DNA of 64,000 bases. Origin: an uncultured Christensenellaceae bacterium. GTDB lineage: Bacteria; Bacillota; Clostridia; Christensenellales; UBA3700. How positions within the stretch are numbered: the first letter of the stretch is position 1; the number at the start of each line of letters is the position of its first letter. The DNA lies in the NCBI GenBank assembly GCA_910588015.1, contig CAJUOK010000008.1, forward strand, positions 1 to 64,000. Direction: 5' to 3'. The notes beneath the pieces were generated by a model. It was not told the DNA's origin. It saw only the letters and a list, made by a program, of their open reading frames with translations, and made no database searches. This document shows positions 16,434 through 24,688 of the stretch, one piece after another. A program made the translations under genes and the position numbers.

Positions 16434-18720
16434 TATAAAAGTGGCATTGGCAGGAAATCCCAACTGCGGAAAGACAACGCTATTTAATGCATTGACGGGG
16501 GCAACTGCGCACGTCGGCAACTGGACGGGCGTAACGGTGGAAAAGTTGGAGGGAACTTATAAGGACAGAAAGAGCGATTTGAGAATAGATATAGTGGATT
16601 TGCCGGGCATATATTCTCTTTCGCCTTATTCTCCCGAAGAGGTCGTATCGCGAGATTACATACTCTCGCAAGACGCTGACGTAATACTCAATATTATTGA
16701 CGCGACGAATTTGCAACGCAATTTATATTTGACGACTCAACTGTTGGAGATAGGAATACCTATAGTAGTGGCTCTGAATATGTCGGATTGTTTGAGTGCC
16801 AACGGCGAGCGTATTGACGTCGAATTGCTTTCAAAGAAATTGGGAGCGCCTGTCGTGGCTATTTCCGCTTTAAAGCAAAAGGGTCTAAAGGAACTTATGC
16901 TTAAAATCAAAGAGCAAAAGGGAGTCGAGAGAAAAGCTTTTTCGTGCATTTCGTCGGGGATTTTAAAGGAAAGCGTCGAAGGTATTGCATCGCTTTTGCA
17001 AGATAGTGAGCACAAGCTTTTCGATACTGTAAAACTTGTCGAAGGCGATAAGCTTATGGAGCAAAAATATATATCGCTCTCAAATAAAATCAAAGAGATA
17101 AAAGATAATAATCAAGAAGTAGCTAGTAGGTACAAGGGCGATTTTGAGACTTGCGTCGCCGACCGAAGATATCAGTATATCAACGATAATTTCGGCGATA
17201 TTATTACTTATGACAAAGAAAAGCCTGCGCTTTCCAAAAGCGATAAAGCAGACAGGGCGCTTACGCATAAGTTTTGGGGTATACCCATATTTCTGATGAT
17301 AATTTTTGCTATTTTTCACCTTACTTTCAGCGAGAATTTGTTCTATCTGTCAGCTGTTATTCCCGACGGGGCTTTTAAAGACGTAGATAAATTTTCGTCG
17401 TTGTTTGTCGATAGCGAATACGAAGAGGACGAAGATGGGAATATAACGGGCGCCAATTCAATTAAGTCTCCGGGAGTATTTTTGCAAGGTTTGGTAGAAG
17501 AGCTGGGAGAACTTATAAAGGGCGAAAGAGTCGTAGAAGATACGGTTGATGACAATGGAGAGTCTGTTGCAGAAGTAATTGAAGAAGGAGGAATTGTTAC
17601 GCGGTGGCTAAAAGACGCGCCCGATTGGGCAAATGGCGTAATTTGCGACGGCATACTTGCGGGCGTATTCGGAGTGCTGTCGTTTATACCGCAGATAATG
17701 CTGTTATTTCTCTTCTTGACCATACTCGAAGATACGGGATATATGGCGAGAGTCGCGTTTATAATGGACAGAGCTTTCAGAAAAATCGGACTGTCGGGCA
17801 AGTCGTTTATGCCGCTTTTGATGTGTTTCGGATGCGCTGTGCCGGGAATAATGGCTACGCGTACAATCGAAAACGATAGAGAAAGACGGTCGACTATACT
17901 TCTCGCTCCATTCTTTTCTTGCGGAGCAAAAAGCCCTATATGGTATGCGTTTGCCGCCGTGCTTACAGGCGTTGCCGGATGGAACAGCGAACTGACGGTG
18001 TTCGGTATGTACGTCATAGGTATAGTAGTTGCAATGATTGCCGCTCTTATTATCAAAAAAATCAGCGGACAAAAAGGAGTAACACCGTTTATTATGGAAT
18101 TGCCCGCGTATCACACTCCGCAATTTAAAAGCGTGACATTGCATATCTGGCAAAAGCTCAAGCACTTCGTATTCAGGGCAGGAACCGTCATTGCCGCTTC
18201 GACTATAATAATATGGTATTTGCTCAACTTTAATTTCAAATTCCAAATGGTCGGAGAAGACAACAGTATTCTTGCTATAGTAGGCGGTTGGTTTGAGTGG
18301 CTATTCAAACCACTTGGTTTCGGAGACTGGAAATACATTGTTGCTGCAGTAACGGGACTTATAGCAAAAGAAGAAGTTGTATCGTCTATAGAAGTACTGT
18401 CGGGCAGTGTGGAAGCATTTGTATCTACGAGCGGAATATCTACAGCGGGAGTGGTGTCGTTTATGGCGTTCAACTTGCTAACTGTGCCGTGTATGGCGGC
18501 GGTAGGCGCTGCGTCGGGGGAACTCGGCTCGTCCAAACGTACGGCGCTTGCAGTGCTGTTCTGGATATTGACTTCTTATACTGTGTCAATGATTATATAT
18601 CTTGTAGGCACCTATTGGTGGACTATATTTATATTCGCCGCGGCGATTGCGGGCGTTATAACGGCGGCGCATTTTATCAATAAGAAGCGCTTTGAAAAAA
18701 AGGAGGCGACAAATGTTTAG
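16402..18720 (+). CDS. feoB: Ferrous iron transporter FeoB
   Basis: GTP-dependent inner-membrane Fe2+ uptake protein. The cytosolic G domain shows G1 GNPNCGKT (residues 18-25), G3 DLPG (66-69) and G4 NMSD (126-129), then the helical spacer domain. The membrane part has gate motifs with conserved Cys (LMCFGCAVPGIMATR and PFFSCGAKSPIWYAF). The first transmembrane region is followed by an unusually acidic loop (EYEEDEDGN; EEVIEEGG). The start at 16402 follows GGAGG by 6 nt; the in-frame ATGs at 16372 and 16396 are less suitable. It has 772 residues. Confidence 0.96.
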   Translation: MKKLRQTKRCDIKVALAGNPNCGKTTLFNALTGATAHVGNWTGVTVEKLEGTYKDRKSDLRIDIVDLPGIYSLSPYSPEEVVSRDYILSQDADVILNIIDATNLQRNLYLTTQLLEIGIPIVVALNMSDCLSANGERIDVELLSKKLGAPVVAISALKQKGLKELMLKIKEQKGVERKAFSCISSGILKESVEGIASLLQDSEHKLFDTVKLVEGDKLMEQKYISLSNKIKEIKDNNQEVASRYKGDFETCVADRRYQYINDNFGDIITYDKEKPALSKSDKADRALTHKFWGIPIFLMIIFAIFHLTFSENLFYLSAVIPDGAFKDVDKFSSLFVDSEYEEDEDGNITGANSIKSPGVFLQGLVEELGELIKGERVVEDTVDDNGESVAEVIEEGGIVTRWLKDAPDWANGVICDGILAGVFGVLSFIPQIMLLFLFLTILEDTGYMARVAFIMDRAFRKIGLSGKSFMPLLMCFGCAVPGIMATRTIENDRERRSTILLAPFFSCGAKSPIWYAFAAVLTGVAGWNSELTVFGMYVIGIVVAMIAALIIKKISGQKGVTPFIMELPAYHTPQFKSVTLHIWQKLKHFVFRAGTVIAASTIIIWYLLNFNFKFQMVGEDNSILAIVGGWFEWLFKPLGFGDWKYIVAAVTGLIAKEEVVSSIEVLSGSVEAFVSTSGISTAGVVSFMAFNLLTVPCMAAVGAASGELGSSKRTALAVLFWILTSYTVSMIIYLVGTYWWTIFIFAAAIAGVITAAHFINKKRFEKKEATNV

Positions 18721-18919
18721 TTTATTGTGCGTAAATGTTGCTGAAGTTGCGGTAGGCATAGTCGTTGCCGTGATTTTGGTAGGCGGTATAGGCGGTTATA
18801 TAGGGTATAAAATTTGGGCAAAAAAACACGGTAAATGCGGTTGCGGATGCGACTGCGGAAATTGTACAGGATGCGGAATATGCCCGTCTGCAAACAAACA
18901 AAATGATAAATCTAAATAG
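18713..18919 (+). CDS. FeoB-associated Cys-rich membrane protein
   Basis: A 68-residue protein with one transmembrane helix (VGIVVAVILVGGIGGYIGYKI) and a Cys-rich tail (CGCGCDCGNCTGCGICPS). This matches the small FeoB-associated Cys-rich proteins found at the end of feo operons in anaerobes, probably binding or handing on iron. It starts at ATG 18713 with AGGAGG 6 nt upstream and overlaps the feoB stop by 8 nt. A longer TTG start at 18692 is rejected because it overlaps the ribosome site. Confidence 0.88.
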   Translation: MFSLLCVNVAEVAVGIVVAVILVGGIGGYIGYKIWAKKHGKCGCGCDCGNCTGCGICPSANKQNDKSK

Positions 18920-19446
18920 ACATTGTGTTATTGTCAAAATATATTTAACGTCATTTCGAATACATACTTTGTCATTTTAACCGCAGTGGAGAAGTCTAAC
19001 CATATAAAAACGGATGAGATTTCTCCATTACACTGCGTTTCAATCGAAATGACATATAATAAATATGATTATCTTAAACTAATTTATCAAACGGCTTACT
19101 TATGTTGTAAGTCGTTTTGCTTGCTTATAATATTGATTAGATATTTTGTTATGTTACGCTCCAGCCATAAGGAACGTAGTGACGCCATAGCGAGCAAGCA
19201 GACGCGTCTCGCGCGAATGTCAATTAAATATATTGAGACCTCTCGACTACGCTCGAGGTGATATAAATATATGGTCATTGATGTTAGTCATTTTGACATA
19301 AGTGGAGATATCTCAACCTCTTAAAAACTTATTCGCTTTTCTAATAAATTAAATATACAATCAAATATATTATTAAGTTCATTTATACTTGCTGTAAAAT
19401 ACTGCGAGTATTTGTTTTTATTAAAATGCGAATAAAAAAATGAAAA
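18920..19446. repeat. Gene-free gap with clustered palindromic repeats
   Basis: It holds at least one full palindromic element (18970-19055: arms GTCATTTTAACCGCAGTGGAG and CACTGCGTTTCAATCGAAAT followed by GACA), a hairpin of the second repeat type (19089-19118), and a second element with arms TTGAGACCTCTCGACTACGC and AGTCATTTTGAC...TCTCAA (19233-19317). A GC-richer tract with ACGCTCC...GGAACGTAGTGACGCC lies between them. An open frame over this tract is repeat-derived and not called as a gene. Confidence 0.7.
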
Positions 19447-19461
19447 TGATAATTATTATTA
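19447..19461. promoter_or_regulatory. Fur/PerR-type box
   Basis: TGATAAT-T-ATTATTA, one base from the 7-1-7 Gram-positive Fur consensus TGATAATNATTATCA and close to the PerR box. It lies just upstream of the -35 box of the Fur-family gene, suggesting autoregulation. Confidence 0.65.
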
Positions 19462-19475
19462 TTTTATAAAATTGC

Positions 19476-19505
19476 TTGACAAGCGTTACTTTTAGGTGTT
19501 ATCAT
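19476..19505 (+). promoter_or_regulatory. Promoter of the perR-like gene
   Basis: TTGACA (19476-19481), an 18-nt spacer, then TATCAT (19500-19505). Transcription should begin near 19512, only a few nt before the ATG at 19516, so the mRNA would be nearly leaderless. Confidence 0.6.
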
Positions 19506-19515
19506 TAATTTACAA

Positions 19516-19893
19516 ATGGCTAATTTTTCTTCTCGCCGACAAGCAGTGCTTGAGGTAATTCAAAATATGAGATGTCATCCGTCAGCGGATATGATATATG
19601 AAGAATGTCGCAAGACTATTCCCAATATTTCGCTTGCGACTGTATATCGCAATCTGTCTTATCTTGAAGAACAAGGAGAACTCGGAAGAGTTGTCGGAGC
19701 AGGAGAGAAAGAAAGATACGACGTCGAGCTCGATACGCACTGTCACGTAATATGCGAGAAGTGCGGCAAGATAGTCGATATGCCTTATCCGCAAGATTTA
19801 AAAGCCGTTCTCGATAATTGCCGAGACGGAATCGGCGTGTCAAAATACGCTTTGAGTTTTTACAATACTTGCGAAGATTGCAAAAGTAAATAA
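19516..19893 (+). CDS. Fur-family regulator, PerR-like
   Basis: A 125-residue metal-dependent repressor. It has a winged-helix DNA-binding half (HPSADMIYEEC...ISLATVYRNLSYLEEQGEL) and a metal/dimer half with DTHCHVICEKCGKIVD and a C-terminal CEDC pair, giving the two CxxC motifs of the structural zinc site. The partner gene (reverse rubrerythrin, an H2O2 reductase) argues for a PerR-type peroxide sensor rather than an iron-Fur, but the sequence alone does not decide. There is no ribosome site before ATG 19516. A Fur/PerR-like box lies at 19447. Confidence 0.88.
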   Translation: MANFSSRRQAVLEVIQNMRCHPSADMIYEECRKTIPNISLATVYRNLSYLEEQGELGRVVGAGEKERYDVELDTHCHVICEKCGKIVDMPYPQDLKAVLDNCRDGIGVSKYALSFYNTCEDCKSK

Positions 19894-19953
19894 GTTATTC
19901 GCGGTTTATACCCGATAAACAATAGATTATATATTCAACGGAGGTAATTTACT

Positions 19954-20496
19954 ATGGCAAAATACGTATGCACGGTGTGCGGTTACGTTCACGAGGGAGA
20001 CAGCGCTCCCGACAAATGCCCGCAATGCAAAGCAAGCGGCGAAAAATTTAAGAAATCCGAGGGTGAGTTGTCTTGGGCTTGCGAACATATCGTTGGCAGC
20101 GCAAAGGCTTATGACAAAGAAGTAGTCAGAGGTTTGATTGACAACTTCAACGGCGAGTGCGCGGAAGTTGGTATGTACTTGGCAATGTCAAGACAGGCTG
20201 ACAGAGAGGGCTATCCAGACGTTGCGGAAGCTTTTAAGAGATATGCTTTTGAAGAAGCAGAACACGCTTCCAAGTTTGCAGAACTTCTCGGAGACGTATT
20301 GACTAACAGCACGGCTAAAAACGTTAAGATGCGTATGGAAGCGGAAAACGGAGCTTGCGCAGGCAAGTTGGAGCTTGCTAAACTCGCAAAACAACTCGGC
20401 TACGACGACGTGCACGACACTGTTCACGAAATGGCTAAGGACGAGGCTAGACACGGCTGCGGTTTCAAGGGCTTGTACGACAAGTATTTCAAATAA
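19954..20496 (+). CDS. Reverse rubrerythrin (rubredoxin domain first)
   Basis: NADH-dependent hydrogen peroxide reductase of anaerobes. The rubredoxin domain is N-terminal (CTVCGYVHEGDSAPDKCPQC, residues 5-25), followed by the diiron four-helix domain with ECAEVGMY, EEAEHASKF and DEARHGCGF metal ligands. Ordinary rubrerythrin has the opposite domain order. It has 180 residues and a ribosome site GGAGG before ATG. It lies 60 nt after the perR-like gene on the same strand and is probably cotranscribed or controlled by it. Confidence 0.92.
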   Translation: MAKYVCTVCGYVHEGDSAPDKCPQCKASGEKFKKSEGELSWACEHIVGSAKAYDKEVVRGLIDNFNGECAEVGMYLAMSRQADREGYPDVAEAFKRYAFEEAEHASKFAELLGDVLTNSTAKNVKMRMEAENGACAGKLELAKLAKQLGYDDVHDTVHEMAKDEARHGCGFKGLYDKYFK

Positions 20497-20683
20497 GGCG
20501 AGCGCGTATAGTGACACTCTTTTTGCCCTAACAACTAGGACGCCATCGAGGTCACATACGTCAAGTATGCTCACCGCTCGGTTGCCGTTGCACGGACAAA
20601 AATAGCAGCACTCTTCGCTCTCGCACCCGACAAATAGATTATATATATGTCACCTCGACCGTAGTGGAGAGGTCTAAACCTAT
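20497..20683. repeat. Intergenic repeat-like tract
   Basis: No gene seen. The tract contains GC-richer sequence (CATCGAGGTCACATACGTCA and AGTATGCTCACCGCTCGG) resembling repeat debris, and a single arm of the palindromic family (TGTCACCTCGACCGTAGTGG, then AGAGGTCT, 20649-20678). Confidence 0.45.
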
Positions 20684-20728
20684 AAAAACAAAAAGGTCGT
20701 GGGTAAATTTCACGTCCTTTTTGTTTTA
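20684..20728. terminator. Strong terminator hairpin
   Basis: AAAACAAAAAGG pairs with CCTTTTTGTTTT, extended by CGTG/CACG inside, around a GGTAAATTT loop. It is probably the end of the perR-reverse rubrerythrin transcript, although 190 nt downstream of the last stop. Confidence 0.7.
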
Positions 20729-21061
20729 ATAAGTGTAAAAAAAGTGGAAAGATTACATTTAGCACTAGTCAAATATTACCTAAAGTGGAAATTGAAAAAG
20801 TGGAAAGTTTTTGATATATTGCCTAATTATTTGACTAGGCGGCGCGCGATTTAAAGTAATTATCATTTGCGTTTTCCTAATTATATTAACAGTTATTAAT
20901 TATGGTTATTTTTGCAAAGATATTGATTTTTGTCAAGATATATGGTACTATAAAAATAATAACTGCAAACATATATATTTGTAAATGTTTTTTCCATAGA
21001 AAATTTAAAGTATAAAATTATGATGCTTTAATAAATTAATATGATTTTTGGGGGTATTAAA
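20729..21061. other. Gap with AGTGGAAA motifs and an inverted repeat
   Basis: No gene. Three AGTGGAAA/G motifs lie within about 65 nt (20750-20815). They overlap a region bounded by CTAGTCAAATA (near 20766) and TATTTGACTAG (near 20830), which are exact inverted repeats about 50 nt apart. The rest is AT-rich leader before the gene at 21062. Confidence 0.4.
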
Positions 21062-21382
21062 ATGTTTGAAAAAAATGACAGAGTGTTACTTGTGGCAAGA
21101 ATTATTATTTCGTTTGCTATCTTTATTTTTGCCGTTGCGTCGCTTGTGTTGGGAATTGTTCTTTCTGTAGTAATGGAAAGCGGAGCGCTATTTTTAGTGG
21201 CATTTGCGGGGTGGTTTATATGTTTGCTTATGTGGGTATTTTCTAAACTTCTTTTGTCCTATTTTTGCGATATCAAGTTGATTCGAAATAAACTCTATGG
21301 AGAAAGTAACGAAAAATTGAAAGTATTTTTAAAGTCAGCGGACGAAAACAGCGATAATTCCGATTCGCAAAATAAACAATAA
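21062..21382 (+). CDS. Small membrane protein of unknown function
   Basis: A 106-residue protein with two transmembrane helices (ARIIISFAIFIFAVASLVLG and ALFLVAFAGWFICLLMWVFS) and a hydrophilic C-terminal tail (KSADENSDNSDSQNKQ). It is not assigned to a family. The start at 21062 is chosen because GGGGG lies 9 nt upstream; an ATG at 21041 overlaps that site. It stands alone. Confidence 0.65.
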   Translation: MFEKNDRVLLVARIIISFAIFIFAVASLVLGIVLSVVMESGALFLVAFAGWFICLLMWVFSKLLLSYFCDIKLIRNKLYGESNEKLKVFLKSADENSDNSDSQNKQ

Positions 21383-21551
21383 AATTCAAGCAGAATTATT
21401 GTTTGAAAGTTTGAGTAAAAATAAAGTAGAATTCAAGACCGATATTATCGACGATTTATTATTTTATTATGATAAAGGATACTGTAGAATTTAAGACAGC
21501 GCAAATTGCGTTTTTAGTTATTTAATTATTTACGTATTGTTTGCGATAAAA

Positions 21552-21570
21552 TTATGTAGATTCTACATAA
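21552..21570. promoter_or_regulatory. Perfect 8-3-8 palindrome, candidate operator
   Basis: TTATGTAG-ATT-CTACATAA. It lies in the 367-nt gap between the small membrane protein and the cation exchanger. A near-identical site occurs at 61478-61494, and both are followed by AAAT. The rest of the gap (21383-21749) holds a hairpin with arms GCCTGC/GCAGGC (21632-21672) and no gene. Confidence 0.5.
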
Positions 21571-21749
21571 ATAATTTAATTTCAACATAGTTTGTGTAAA
21601 ATATGCAAAATAATTACGAATAAATAAAATCGCCTGCACAGTATAATAAATATGATAATATATTAGGCAGGCAGTCGTTTGATTTGACGTCGCTCAACTC
21701 TTATCTTTATGCGATAGAGTATGGCAGTTGAATATGCTTGGAGGTATTT

Positions 21750-22805
21750 ATGAATTTAAACCTTTTGACAATTTCGGCAAGTATGGATTTTTGGGGTATA
21801 GCCGCGCAGGCGTCGCTTTTGATAGTGGGATTCGTTATGCTAATAAAAGGCGCGGATTGGTTCGTGGACGGAGCGTCTATGATTGCCCGAAAATTCGGCA
21901 TTCCGCAAATCGTCATAGGTCTTACAATAGTTGCATTCGGCACCAGCGCGCCCGAGGCGGCAATAAGTATTACGTCGGCGGTCAAAGGCAGCGCTGGACT
22001 TGCGATAGGCAATATACTTGGCTCTAATATAATGAATATATTCCTAATACTTGGACTGTGCGCTTTGTTCACTCCGCTTGCCGTGCAGAAAAATACGCTT
22101 TATATCGAAATACCTTTTGTGATAGTCATTTCATCTGCGCTTATGGTAATGGGAGTCGTCGGGAAACAACTTGGATGGATTGACGGTTTGATACTGTGGC
22201 TTTTGTTTATAATATTTTTTGTTTATCTTATTATACTCTCTAAAAAGGGTAAAGGCGCAATGCAGGAACTTGAAGAAAACAATTCAGATACCCAAGACAG
22301 CCAAGAAAATAAGAACGAAAAGAAGAGCGTAGCAATAGCCAAAATGCTAGGCAAGCTTGCCGTCGGCATAGCCTTGGTAATTCTCGGTTCGCAAGCCGTT
22401 GTCAACGGAGCAAAGACAATAGCGTCGGGATTCGGTATGTCGGAAAGCCTTATAGGCTTGACGATAGTTGCGTTCGGCACTTCGCTGCCCGAATTGGTTA
22501 CTTCTATGTCTGCGGCAAAGAAGGGCGAGGCCGACTTGGCGATAGGCAATATCGTGGGTAGCAACATATTCAACATATTGTTCGTGCTCGGCACGTCGTC
22601 GCTTATTTCTTCCATTGCCTTCGATACGGATTGGGTAAGCGGATTTATGATAGACAATATTGTCGCTATAGCGGCTGCCGCTGTATTATTCCTTTGTATA
22701 TTCCTTACCAAGGACAAAAAGCTCAAAAGAATCGGCGGTATAACTATGCTTGCGCTTTATGCCGGTTATTTCGGTTGGATAGTGGCAAAAGATTTTATTT
22801 GGTAG
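21750..22805 (+). CDS. Calcium/sodium antiporter (CaCA family, YrbG-like)
   Basis: Inner-membrane cation exchanger, probably exporting Ca2+ against Na+ or H+. It has 351 residues with the two inverted alpha repeats of the family: GLTIVAFGTSAPEAAIS...GLAIGNILGSNIMNIFL and GLTIVAFGTSLPELVTS...LAIGNIVGSNIFNILF. A charged cytosolic loop (NNSDTQDSQENKNEKKS) separates the halves. GGAGG lies 5 nt before ATG 21750; a TTG at 21738 is in frame but overlaps it. Confidence 0.93.
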   Translation: MNLNLLTISASMDFWGIAAQASLLIVGFVMLIKGADWFVDGASMIARKFGIPQIVIGLTIVAFGTSAPEAAISITSAVKGSAGLAIGNILGSNIMNIFLILGLCALFTPLAVQKNTLYIEIPFVIVISSALMVMGVVGKQLGWIDGLILWLLFIIFFVYLIILSKKGKGAMQELEENNSDTQDSQENKNEKKSVAIAKMLGKLAVGIALVILGSQAVVNGAKTIASGFGMSESLIGLTIVAFGTSLPELVTSMSAAKKGEADLAIGNIVGSNIFNILFVLGTSSLISSIAFDTDWVSGFMIDNIVAIAAAAVLFLCIFLTKDKKLKRIGGITMLALYAGYFGWIVAKDFIW

Positions 22806-23005
22806 ACGATAAATATCAAATGAGACTGCGATTTTTTTGATAAAGTCGTATTTTGACGGCGTAACAAAAGAGGACGGTATTATAAATTTCGTTTTTGAAA
22901 TGCCATATTGGCGATAAGCGTATAAAGCATTGATTGTTCTTTTTGCTTAAATTACGGCTATAACAAAATTTTTTACAAAAAGTACAAAAAACTTTAGAAA
23001 ATGAT

Positions 23006-23034
23006 TTGACATTTAATTGGTTTTTTATTAAAAT
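23006..23034 (+). promoter_or_regulatory. Promoter of rplM-rpsI
   Basis: TTGACA (23006-23011), a 17-nt spacer, then TAAAAT (23029-23034). The leader is about 83 nt. It may hold a ribosomal-protein autoregulatory structure as in other L13 operons, but I cannot prove a fold. Confidence 0.78.
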
Positions 23035-23123
23035 TGATTGGTAAAGAAGTTATGTTGAAGAACTAGCCCCTCTGATACGTGACAACCAAAACAATTAACA
23101 GACTACAATGGAGGGTTTTATCC

Positions 23124-23555
23124 GTGAATAAGACATATATGGCAAAGCCTGAGGATGTCCAAGAAAAGTGGTACGTCGTTGATGCGACCGATATGATACT
23201 CGGTAGACTTGCAAGCAACGTCGCAAACGTTCTCAGAGGAAAAAATAAGCCTATTTATACGCCTAACGTAGATTGCGGTGACCACGTTATCATCGTCAAC
23301 TGCGCAAATGTAAGATTGACCGGTAAAAAATTGGAGAACAAGGTGCATATTCACCACTCCGGATATATCGGCGGTCTCAAAGAGATTCAATATAAGAAGT
23401 TGATGGCAGAAAAGCCGGAAAGAGCAGTTATGCTTGCAATCAAGGGAATGCTCCCTAAAAATTCGCTTGGCAGAAAGCAACTCACAAAAGTGCGTTGTTT
23501 TGCAGGTCCGGAGCACAACCACGAGGCTCAAAAGCCCGAAAAATTGGAATTTTAA
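23124..23555 (+). CDS. rplM: 50S ribosomal protein L13
   Basis: Structural protein of the large ribosomal subunit. It has 143 residues from a GTG start at 23124 with GGAGGG 8 nt upstream, which gives the usual N terminus (NKTYMAKPEDVQEKWYVVDA). An upstream ATG at 23079 would add 15 atypical residues before the ribosome site. GMLPKNSLGRKQLTKVRCF is the conserved core. It forms an operon with rpsI, 17 nt downstream. Confidence 0.96.
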   Translation: MNKTYMAKPEDVQEKWYVVDATDMILGRLASNVANVLRGKNKPIYTPNVDCGDHVIIVNCANVRLTGKKLENKVHIHHSGYIGGLKEIQYKKLMAEKPERAVMLAIKGMLPKNSLGRKQLTKVRCFAGPEHNHEAQKPEKLEF

Positions 23556-23572
23556 GTGAGGAGTGAGTAGAA

Positions 23573-23986
23573 ATGGCTACGAAGAAGACTAAGAAAAAGG
23601 TTCAATTTTGGGGAACCGGAAGAAGAAAGAAAGCTATTGCAAGAGTCAGACTTATTCCTGACGGCAGCGGCGCTATCACTATCAACAAGAGAAGCCTCGA
23701 CGAATATTTCGGTCTTGACACACTCAAGCTTATTGTTCGTCAACCTCTTGAATTGACGGGAAATACAGCAAAATACGACATTATCGTCAACGTTTACGGC
23801 GGCGGATTTACAGGTCAAGCAGGAGCTATCAGACACGGCATTTCGAGAGCTTTGGTTCTTGCAGACGAGGAGACGAAGTCGGCGCTCAAAAAAGCAGGTT
23901 TCTTGACAAGAGACCCCAGAGCAAAAGAAAGAAAGAAATACGGTCTCAAAAAGGCAAGAAGAGCTCCGCAATTCTCCAAGAGATAA
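23573..23986 (+). CDS. rpsI: 30S ribosomal protein S9
   Basis: Small-subunit protein whose C-terminal tail reaches the P-site tRNA. It has 137 residues with the N-terminal basic extension KKTKKKVQFWGTGRRKKAIA, the core GGGFTGQAGAIRHGISRAL and the invariant tail RAPQFSKR. It is the second gene of the L13-S9 operon and ends at the terminator at 24009. Confidence 0.97.
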   Translation: MATKKTKKKVQFWGTGRRKKAIARVRLIPDGSGAITINKRSLDEYFGLDTLKLIVRQPLELTGNTAKYDIIVNVYGGGFTGQAGAIRHGISRALVLADEETKSALKKAGFLTRDPRAKERKKYGLKKARRAPQFSKR

Positions 23987-24008
23987 TCGTTTATCTACAG
24001 ACTATTTC

Positions 24009-24036
24009 AAAGCCCCGAATATTCGGGGCTTTTTTC
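24009..24036 (+). terminator. Terminator after rpsI
   Basis: AGCCCCGAAT directly followed by ATTCGGGGCT forms a perfect 10-bp stem, followed by six T. Confidence 0.92.
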
Positions 24037-24116
24037 TGTCAAAAACAATGTATGTATTGATACTCCAGTGTAATCTCAAGCGCGGCTCTTCTGTCACCTT
24101 GAGCATTATTTCTCTT

Positions 24117-24188
24117 TCATTTCGAGCTTGTCGAAAAATCTATTCTGATTGAGATATTTCGACTTCACTTCGTTCCGCTCGATATGAC
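24117..24188. repeat. Palindromic intergenic repeat, copy in the rpsI-GNAT gap
   Basis: The left arm TCATTTCGAGCTTGTCGAAA and the right arm CGTTCCGCTCGATATGA flank an inner CTGATTGAGATATTTCGACT. This is the same family as 251-417. Confidence 0.65.
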
Positions 24189-24194
24189 AATAGA

Positions 24195-24653
24195 TTAAAG
24201 TGTTGATTTTTGCATTTCGTAATTTGTCAATATCAGTCCGAGTCTTTTGACTTGGTTTTCTCTGACAACGGTATATCCCCGTTTTTCAAAAAAGGGTTTC
24301 GCGGTAATCGACGCATAAGTTTTGACAACGCGGCGACCTTTTTCCAGTTGATTGCATAGAGCTGTTGCGACGCCTTGTCTTAAAAAGTCTTTGCCAACGT
24401 ATAACATATCCAAACAGTTTGATTCGTCAATGCTTCCGAATCCTATTATGTCTTCTCCTATTTCGGCGACTAAAGTAAATTGATTGAGGAAAGCGTCGTT
24501 TTTACTTAGAAGTTGGGACCTGTTTTTTGCCCAAGCAAAAAGTTGGGCTTGCATATAATCTTTTGCATTTACGGAGTGTACGGTTTCATAAAACAAATTT
24601 GATATGGATACGCAATCTTTTTCCTTGTATTGTCTGATATTAAAATTCAACAT
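24195..24653 (-). CDS. GNAT-family N-acetyltransferase
   Basis: A 152-residue acetyl-CoA-dependent acetyltransferase. The acetyl-CoA-binding motif is about residues 87-103 (MLYVGKDFLRQGVATALCNQ, the R/QxxG/A pattern), and a late FFEKRGYTVVRE strand is typical of the family. The substrate is unknown. It has no ribosome site. A TTGATT-17-TATAAT promoter ends 6 nt before the ATG, so the mRNA is predicted to be leaderless. It is monocistronic and transcribed towards a palindromic repeat. Confidence 0.85.
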   Translation of the reverse strand: MLNFNIRQYKEKDCVSISNLFYETVHSVNAKDYMQAQLFAWAKNRSQLLSKNDAFLNQFTLVAEIGEDIIGFGSIDESNCLDMLYVGKDFLRQGVATALCNQLEKGRRVVKTYASITAKPFFEKRGYTVVRENQVKRLGLILTNYEMQKSTL

Positions 24654-24659
24654 ATCACA

Positions 24660-24688
24660 ATTATATCAACCCTTATTAAAAAAATCAA
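24660..24688 (-). promoter_or_regulatory. Leaderless promoter of the GNAT gene
   Basis: On the minus strand TTGATT (complement of 24683-24688), a 17-nt spacer, TATAAT (complement of 24660-24665), then six nt and ATG at 24653. The predicted transcription start is the A of ATG. Confidence 0.7.

Noticed and set aside
18923..19261. 112-codon frame after the feo operon
   Set aside because: Made of palindromic repeats and a hairpin; no ribosome site.
22806..23123. Riboswitch-like structure in the rplM leader
   Set aside because: Only a promoter and ribosome site are clear; no fold could be supported by eye.
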